DNA from: Myxococcales bacterium
GTDB lineage: Bacteria; Myxococcota_A; Polyangia; Haliangiales; Haliangiaceae
Assembly: GCA_028287135.1 (NCBI GenBank)
Contig: JAQBQE010000067.1
Coordinates: 182,968 to 246,967, forward strand
Reading direction: 5' to 3'
Length of the DNA stretch: 64,000 nt
A program made the position numbers and the translations under genes. The notes beneath the pieces were generated by a model. It worked only from the letters and a program-made list of their open reading frames with translations. It was not told the DNA's origin and ran no database searches. The stretch's first letter is position 1. Every line of letters starts with the position of its first letter. This document shows positions 56,324-64,000 of this stretch, piece after piece.

Positions 56324-57412
56324 ATGAGCACGCGCATCGGGATCCTCACGGGCGGGGGTGACTGCCCCGGCCTCAACGGCGTGATTCGCGCCGTCACCCT
56401 CCACGCTCGCCAGACCTATGGCTGGGAGGTCGTCGGCATCCGCAATGGGTTCGATGGCCTGTACGAGGAGGAGTACGTCGACCTCACGATCGGTACGGTG
56501 CAGCACATCCTGCCGCGCGGCGGCACCATGCTCGGCTCGAGCAATCGCGCCAACCCGTTCGCGTACCCGGTCAAGCTCCCCGACGGTCGCGTCGAGGTCC
56601 ACGACGTCTCCTCACGCTGCCTCGCGAACCTCGCGAAGCTCGACCTCCATGGCCTGATCGTCGTCGGTGGCGACGGCACGATGTCGTTCTCGCAGAAGTT
56701 CATCCAGCGCGGCGCCACCCGGATCGTCGGCGTGCCGAAGACGATCGACAACGATCTCGAGGCGACCGATTACACGGTTGGCTTCCAGACCGCCGTCGAG
56801 ATCGTGACCGAGGCGATCGAGCGCCTGCACACGACGGGCGAGAGCCACGAACGCATCATGATCGTCGAGGTCATGGGGCGCTACGCGGGCTGGATCGCGC
56901 TGACGTCGGCGCTCGCCGGCGGTGCGCACGTCTGTCTGATCCCCGAGATCGAGTACGACGCCGACCGCGTGATCGACGCCTTCCATCGCCGGCACGGCCG
57001 CGGTGTCAGCTACTCGATCGTGGTGGTGGCCGAGGGCGCGCGGCAGAAGGGCGGCGCGCATTCCGTCGTGACCGCCGGTGACCCGACCAAGCAGGAGAAG
57101 CTCGGCGGGGCAGGGCAGCGGCTCGCGGACATGATCAGCGCGAAGTCCGACTACGAGGTCCGCACGACCGTCCTCGGGCACATCCAGCGCGGCGGCTCCC
57201 CGTGCGCCTTCGATCGGGAGCTGGCGACCCGGTTCGGGGTCAAGGCGGTCGAGCTCGTGGCGGAGGGCAAGTTCGGCCACGTGGCTGCCGTGGAGGGTGG
57301 GCACGTGGTTGCGAAGCCGATCGAGAAGGCCGTCAAGAAGCTCAAGCTCGTGGATCCGGCGGGCGAGCTCGTGCGCACCGCCAAGGGTGTCGGCATCGAG
57401 CTCGGCGGCTGA
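56324..57412 (+). CDS. pfkA: 6-phosphofructokinase (Gly/Lys-type active site)
   Basis: This 362-residue enzyme phosphorylates fructose 6-phosphate. It has 'ILTGGGDCPGLNGVIRA', the nucleotide motif VVGGDGTMSFSQ, the catalytic PKTIDNDLEATDY, 'VMGRYAGWIAL' and 'VLGHIQRGGSP'. The pair of specificity positions is Gly (GGDGT) and Lys (PKTIDND). In this family GGDGx is linked with ATP use and PKTIDND is shared with PPi enzymes; Gly plus Lys occurs in actinobacterial ATP enzymes. TAGCGT ends 9 nt before the ATG. It should consume glucose from the uptake locus at 3-11 kb after phosphorylation. Confidence 0.9.
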   Translation: MSTRIGILTGGGDCPGLNGVIRAVTLHARQTYGWEVVGIRNGFDGLYEEEYVDLTIGTVQHILPRGGTMLGSSNRANPFAYPVKLPDGRVEVHDVSSRCLANLAKLDLHGLIVVGGDGTMSFSQKFIQRGATRIVGVPKTIDNDLEATDYTVGFQTAVEIVTEAIERLHTTGESHERIMIVEVMGRYAGWIALTSALAGGAHVCLIPEIEYDADRVIDAFHRRHGRGVSYSIVVVAEGARQKGGAHSVVTAGDPTKQEKLGGAGQRLADMISAKSDYEVRTTVLGHIQRGGSPCAFDRELATRFGVKAVELVAEGKFGHVAAVEGGHVVAKPIEKAVKKLKLVDPAGELVRTAKGVGIELGG

Positions 57413-57434
57413 CCAACTGTGCGAGGCTAGCGCG

Positions 57435-58490
57435 ATGTCCGACCTCGTCGACCCAGGTGGTGGAAGCCCGATCATCGGGGCCTGGGATCATCCGCTCGCG
57501 AATCCAAACCTCGAGGATGCGCGGATCGTTCACTCGCTCGATCGGTTCGCAGGGATCCCCGGCCTCGGCCGCGCGGAGGCTGCGTATCGCCAGAAGCTGC
57601 GGCTCAAGAGCTGGCAGTACATGACGGCGGTGACCGACGAGCTGTTCATCGCGTTCGTCGTCGGAACCGCTGGCTTTGCGAGCAACGGCTTTGTCTACGC
57701 CGCGGAGCTGCCGGGTGGGGCCGTCCACACGAAGTTCGCGATCACGCCGCTGACGGTCGGCACGCACCTGGCGTCGTCGAGCACCGCTGGCAGCCACTCG
57801 TTCTCCACCCGCGGCCTCGGCATCACGATCGAGAACCTCGACGGCGGCCGGCGGTTTGCCGCGCATCTCGAGGCGAGGACCGAGAACGGAGGCCAGCTCG
57901 CGGCGGATCTCGCCTTCCGCAGCCGGGCCACCGACGATCATCTGTCGCTGTGCGTGCCGCTCCCGGGTGGCCGGTGGAACTACACCCACAAGTTCGCCGC
58001 GTTCGAGGTCTCGGGCCGCGTCACGATCGACGGCCGCACGATCGATCTCGCACCCGGTCGGTCCTACGGAACGATGGATTTCACCAAGATGTACGCGCTG
58101 CGGCACTCGGTATGGAAGTGGATCTCGCTCTCGGGCCGCACCAAGCACGGCAAGCTGATCGGCCTGAACCTCGTCGACCCGACGCCGGATGCCGCGGTCA
58201 GCGAGAACGCGCTGTGGATCGATGGCAAGCGCGAGCCGCTCGCGGACGTCCGCCTCGAGCAGGAACAGCCGACCGAGGCAGCGGGGCCGTGGCGGATCAG
58301 CGCCGAGAACCTCGACCTCGACATGCGCGCCGTCGCCCACGTCGAGCAACGGCTCGATCTCCCACTCGTCAAGCAGCGCCTCCGCCACGTCGTCGGCTCG
58401 TTCAGTGGACGCTTGCTCACGAAGAGCGGCCACATCCACGATCTCGAGAACGTCGTCGGGATCGCCGAGGACTACGACACCTGGTGGTGA
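57435..58490 (+). CDS. DUF2804 family protein
   Basis: This 351-residue soluble protein is beta-rich. It has the DUF2804 features 'FRLKSWQYMTAVTDELFIA'-like start (here 'LRLKSWQYMTAVTDELF') and 'YGTMDFTKMYALRHSVWKW', with many aromatic residues. DUF2804 proteins have no established biochemical role; lipid or hydrophobic-ligand binding has been guessed from fold. It follows pfkA by 22 nt and its stop is 1 nt from the stop of the convergent kinase. Confidence 0.75.
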   Translation: MSDLVDPGGGSPIIGAWDHPLANPNLEDARIVHSLDRFAGIPGLGRAEAAYRQKLRLKSWQYMTAVTDELFIAFVVGTAGFASNGFVYAAELPGGAVHTKFAITPLTVGTHLASSSTAGSHSFSTRGLGITIENLDGGRRFAAHLEARTENGGQLAADLAFRSRATDDHLSLCVPLPGGRWNYTHKFAAFEVSGRVTIDGRTIDLAPGRSYGTMDFTKMYALRHSVWKWISLSGRTKHGKLIGLNLVDPTPDAAVSENALWIDGKREPLADVRLEQEQPTEAAGPWRISAENLDLDMRAVAHVEQRLDLPLVKQRLRHVVGSFSGRLLTKSGHIHDLENVVGIAEDYDTWW

Positions 58491-58491
58491 G

Positions 58492-60882
<2,391 letters not shown>

Positions 60883-60993
60883 GTCGCGTAGATCATACCC
60901 AAATCGCGCGCCGGCGCGAGGTTCCTGGCATGACCTACCCTCAGCTATTCCGCTGCGGCAGCCTGCGCCACCGGCGATGGGGAAGGGGAAGGC

Positions 60994-62841
60994 TCAGCCG
61001 TCCTGCCGGCGGAAGGTGCGCTCCAGGGCAGCGTAGAAGCCCCCTCGGGCCACGAGCTCCTCGTGCTTGCCCTGCTCGATGACCTGGCCCTTGTCCATGA
61101 CCACGATCAGGTCGGCATTGCGGATCGTCGATAGCCGGTGGGCGATCACGAGGGTGGTGCGCCCCTTCATCAGCTCGGTGACGCCGCGCTCGATCAGCTC
61201 CTCGGCCTCGGGATCGACGTGTGCGGTCGCCTCGTCGAGGATCAGGATCTCGGGGTCGCGGAGCAGCGCGCGGGCGAACGCCACGAGCTGGCGCTCGCCG
61301 GCCGAGAAGTTGGTGCCGCGCTCTGCGACCGGCGTGTCGAGGCCACTGTTGCGACGGACGAGCGCGCGATCGAGCCCGACCCGGCGCACGGCCTCCTCGA
61401 TCTGAGCGCGCTCGTAGACCTCGCCGAGCGCGATGTTGTCGGCGAGCGTGCCCGCGAACAGGATCACGTCCTGCGAAACCACGGTGATCCGACGTCTGAG
61501 CTCGGCAAGCGGCAGATCGCGGAGGTCGATGCCGTCGAGGGCGATCGATCCACGGTCGCGCTCGTACAGCCGGGTCAGCATCTTGATCACGGTCGACTTG
61601 CCCGAGCCCGTGGCGCCGACGACGGCGACGGTCGCGCCGCGCGGCACCTTGAGGTCGACACCCTTCAGCACGGGCTCCGCGCCGTAGCTGAAGTGCACGT
61701 CGGCGAGCTCGAGCACGGGGCCGTCGACATCCGCGACCGACACCTTCTGGCCGCTCGCGCCCGGCGTGGACGGCGTCCCGCCATCGGGCTCGTTGGTGTC
61801 CAGCAGCTGGAAGATCCGCTCGCTCGCGGCCATCGCGCCCTGCATCACCGCGTACTTCTGCGACAGGTCGCGGACCGGGATGAAGAACTTGTTGATGTAC
61901 TCGATGAACACCACGACCACGCCGATCGTCGCGATGTCCTCGGCGCGCCGACCCGACGCGTACCAGATCACGATGCCGACCGCGAGGGACCCGATCGCCT
62001 CGACGACGGCGTACATCGCCGAGTCCGCGCGGATCTGACCGAGGTAGGCATCGCGGTGACCCGCGTTGATGTCGTTGTACTCGCGCTGCGCCGCGACGCC
62101 ACGGCCGAGGAGCTGGACGACCTTGATCCCCGACAGGTGCTCCTGCGCGAACGCGTTCATCGCGGCGAGCCGGACGCGGATCTGGCGGAACGAGGCGCGC
62201 ATCAGCCGCCGCGAGTACTCCACGAGCACGATCAGCAGCGGGAGCGTTAGGAACACGAGCAGCGTGAGCTTGACGTCGATCAGCAGCATCACGACGATGA
62301 TCGCGACCATCTTCACGAAGTCAGCGATCAGCGTGATCGCGCCCTGCGCGAACATCTCGTTCAGGCTCTCGATGTCGTTCGTCATGCGCGTCATCAGCCG
62401 GCCGACGGGGATCCGGTCGAAGAACGCCGCGCGCTGGCTGAGGACCTTGTCGAAGATCGCGATCCGCAGCGAGTGCATCGTGCGCTGGCCGGCGAGCTGG
62501 AGAAACCAGGTCTCGCAGAACGCCGATCCGCCCTGGGCGAGCACGAGGCCCATGTACGCGGCTGCGTCGAAGGGAAGCGCGCTGATGTCCCCGGTGAGGA
62601 TGTGGGTCGTCAGCGCGTAGCGAAACAGCGCGGGCTGCGCGAGCTCGAGCGCGATCGTGATCGGCATGAACAGAGCCCACGCAACGAGCAGCTTCCAGTG
62701 CGGGCGGATGAACGGCCACAGCCGCCGCATCAACGCGACGTCGTACGCGCGGCCGAGGACTGCCTCCTCCGCCGGTCCCCGTCCCGGGCTCGGGATCGGC
62801 GACTGCGGATGAGACGTCGGCGTCGTGGCGATCACGGCCAT
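60994..62841 (-). CDS. ABC exporter half-transporter, ATPase + permease (MdlB-like)
   Basis: This 615-residue type-IV ABC exporter half has six helices at about 30-330 ('IPVGRLMTRMTNDIESLNEMFAQG' coupling region), then a nucleotide-binding domain with Walker A VGATGSGKST, signature FSAGERQ (a variant of LSGGQ) and Walker B ILILDEATAHVD. The ATG overlaps the stop of the preceding half-transporter by 1 nt (TAATG), so the two are coupled and likely form a heterodimer. Substrate unknown. Confidence 0.92.
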   Translation of the reverse strand: MAVIATTPTSHPQSPIPSPGRGPAEEAVLGRAYDVALMRRLWPFIRPHWKLLVAWALFMPITIALELAQPALFRYALTTHILTGDISALPFDAAAYMGLVLAQGGSAFCETWFLQLAGQRTMHSLRIAIFDKVLSQRAAFFDRIPVGRLMTRMTNDIESLNEMFAQGAITLIADFVKMVAIIVVMLLIDVKLTLLVFLTLPLLIVLVEYSRRLMRASFRQIRVRLAAMNAFAQEHLSGIKVVQLLGRGVAAQREYNDINAGHRDAYLGQIRADSAMYAVVEAIGSLAVGIVIWYASGRRAEDIATIGVVVVFIEYINKFFIPVRDLSQKYAVMQGAMAASERIFQLLDTNEPDGGTPSTPGASGQKVSVADVDGPVLELADVHFSYGAEPVLKGVDLKVPRGATVAVVGATGSGKSTVIKMLTRLYERDRGSIALDGIDLRDLPLAELRRRITVVSQDVILFAGTLADNIALGEVYERAQIEEAVRRVGLDRALVRRNSGLDTPVAERGTNFSAGERQLVAFARALLRDPEILILDEATAHVDPEAEELIERGVTELMKGRTTLVIAHRLSTIRNADLIVVMDKGQVIEQGKHEELVARGGFYAALERTFRRQDG

Positions 62842-64000
62842 TACGACGCCTCCTGCTTCACGACGTCGGTGTCGAGCTGCGTGCGATAGAGGTCAGAGTA
62901 CGTGCCGCCCTGCGCGAGCAACTGCTCGTGGGTCCCACGAGCGACGATCTTGCCCTCGTCGAGCACGATGATCTGATCGGCGTCCTTGATCGCGGCGACC
63001 CGGTGGCTGATCAACACGGCGGTGCGGCCGTGCATCACGGCACGCAGGTTCTTCAGGATCACCCGCTCGGTCTCGGCATCGACCGACGACAGCGAGTCAT
63101 CGAGCACGAGCAGGCGCGGGGCCGCCGCGAGTGCACGCGCGAGGGCGACGCGCTGACGCTGGCCACCGGACAGGGTGATGCCGCGCTCGCCCACAATCGT
63201 GGCGAGCCCCTCAGGCATCACCGCGAGGTCGCGCGACAGGCCGGCCGCCGTCGCCGCGCCCGTGACTTGCGGCTCGTCGCGGAGGTCCGCAGAGGCCGCC
63301 ATGCCGACGACACGCTCGAGCTCCTTCGCACGCGCGGCGGGGATCGCCGTGCCCCCGCCGTATCCCATCGCGATGTTGTCCGCGATCGTCGTCGAGAACA
63401 GGAACGCCTCCTGCGGTGCGTACCCGATCTGGGCTCGCAGCGAGGCGAGGGGCAGGGTGGTGACGTCGCGGCCGTCGATGAACACCGTCCCGGCGGGAAT
63501 GTTGATCAGCCGGCACATCGCGTCGACGAGCGTGCTCTTGCCGGATCCGGTGCGCCCGACGATCGCGGTGATCGTGCCGGGCTCGAGCTCGAGGTCGATG
63601 TGCTCGAGCAGCGCGCGATCGCCGATCGTGATCGTGAGGTCCTTGATCTCGACCCGGGCAGGTAGATCGCTGCTTTCGAGCGCGGGTCCCGCACCCTCCG
63701 GGATATCGGGCATGGTCTCCGAGAGCTGAACGAGGCGCACCCACGATGCCTTGCCGCGCTGCACGAGCGCGAGCATGAAGCCGAGCGTCAGCGTCGGCCA
63801 CACGAGGCGCGCGAGGTAGCCGGAGAACGCGACGAGCTCGCCTCGCGTCATGTCGCCATGGATCAGCGCGCGTCCTCCGAACAGGATCAGCACCGCCATC
63901 CCGAGCGCGGCGAGCGTGTTGAGCACAGGGCCGAGCTGGATCCGGACCTTGGCGGCCTCCATGTTCTCGGCGAGCAGCTTCTCGGACGCGTCGATGAATC
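62841..64000 (-). CDS. ABC exporter half-transporter, partial (MdlA-like), 5' end beyond the window
   Basis: This is the C-terminal 386 residues of an ABC exporter. The frame is open to the right edge, with 'FIDASEKLLAENMEAAKVR' reading into the last helices. The nucleotide-binding domain has Walker A VGRTGSGKST, signature LSGGQRQ and Walker B LLVLDDSLSSVD. DDS in place of DEA in Walker B (Asp where the catalytic Glu should be) is typical of the degenerate site in heterodimeric exporters. It pairs with the following gene. Confidence 0.9.
   Translation of the reverse strand, partial: FIDASEKLLAENMEAAKVRIQLGPVLNTLAALGMAVLILFGGRALIHGDMTRGELVAFSGYLARLVWPTLTLGFMLALVQRGKASWVRLVQLSETMPDIPEGAGPALESSDLPARVEIKDLTITIGDRALLEHIDLELEPGTITAIVGRTGSGKSTLVDAMCRLINIPAGTVFIDGRDVTTLPLASLRAQIGYAPQEAFLFSTTIADNIAMGYGGGTAIPAARAKELERVVGMAASADLRDEPQVTGAATAAGLSRDLAVMPEGLATIVGERGITLSGGQRQRVALARALAAAPRLLVLDDSLSSVDAETERVILKNLRAVMHGRTAVLISHRVAAIKDADQIIVLDEGKIVARGTHEQLLAQGGTYSDLYRTQLDTDVVKQEAS

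Overview
The window is high-GC DNA with strongly G/C-biased third codon positions, so long spurious antisense frames are common. It looks like a chromosome segment of a Gram-negative member of the Myxococcota, perhaps near Kofleriaceae/Haliangium. The reasons are the many short lipoproteins whose mature part starts with Gly/Ser or Asp-Ala ('DAAIDA', 'IDAPRSDAG') tethers, an Arg-ended MYXO-CTERM-like tail on a secreted hydrolase, outer-membrane barrels, an FHA-domain protein and a hybrid kinase. This placement is an inference from style, not from a marker gene. I see no rRNA, tRNA, CRISPR array, transposase or prophage.

Layout. 0.4-3.0 kb: a secreted M23 peptidase, two thioredoxin-fold (glutaredoxin-like) proteins and an unknown small protein. 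3.0-11.2 kb: a five-gene minus-strand operon in which four junctions are overlaps or 2-nt gaps. It encodes a surface GH15 glucoamylase, a CUT2-type sugar ABC importer (ATPase, permease, binding lipoprotein) and an outer-membrane protein, with a divergent lipoprotein carrying a glycogen/starch-binding (CBM48/AMPK-like) domain. Together these read as a starch or glycogen to glucose uptake locus. 11.2-17 kb: a metzincin-like lipoprotein, an MMPL/RND exporter and an unusual three-module membrane enzyme (inositol-1-phosphate cytidylyltransferase-like, CDP-alcohol phosphotransferase, flippase-like). 17-30 kb: lipoproteins, a ClpB fragment that is NBD1 plus middle domain only, a DUF4344 metallopeptidase, a paired M16 peptidase operon, a saccharopine-dehydrogenase-like reductase, a FadL-like barrel, a HEAT-like lipoprotein and an FHA protein.

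30-46 kb: recG with a long low-complexity insert, cutA, lysC, two coupled unknown genes, a PaaZ/BoxD-type aldehyde dehydrogenase facing a K+ channel across a perfect palindrome, a glycosyltransferase, two envelope proteins and dnaE. 46-55.7 kb: a lipoprotein, a MITE-like repeat, a TPR-zincin, an LppC-like binding lipoprotein, pyrF, rlmB, a di-haem lipoprotein, recQ and asd. 55.8-64 kb: a SET-domain protein, phosphofructokinase, a DUF2804 protein, a hybrid histidine kinase with degenerate output modules and a heterodimeric ABC exporter pair that runs off the right edge.

Two architectural patterns recur. First, many genes without a clear Shine-Dalgarno site have a TAnnnT hexamer ending about 6-9 nt before the start codon, which suggests leaderless or near-leaderless transcripts. 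Second, seven of eight convergent gene pairs end within 2 nt of each other or overlap, leaving no room for intrinsic terminators.
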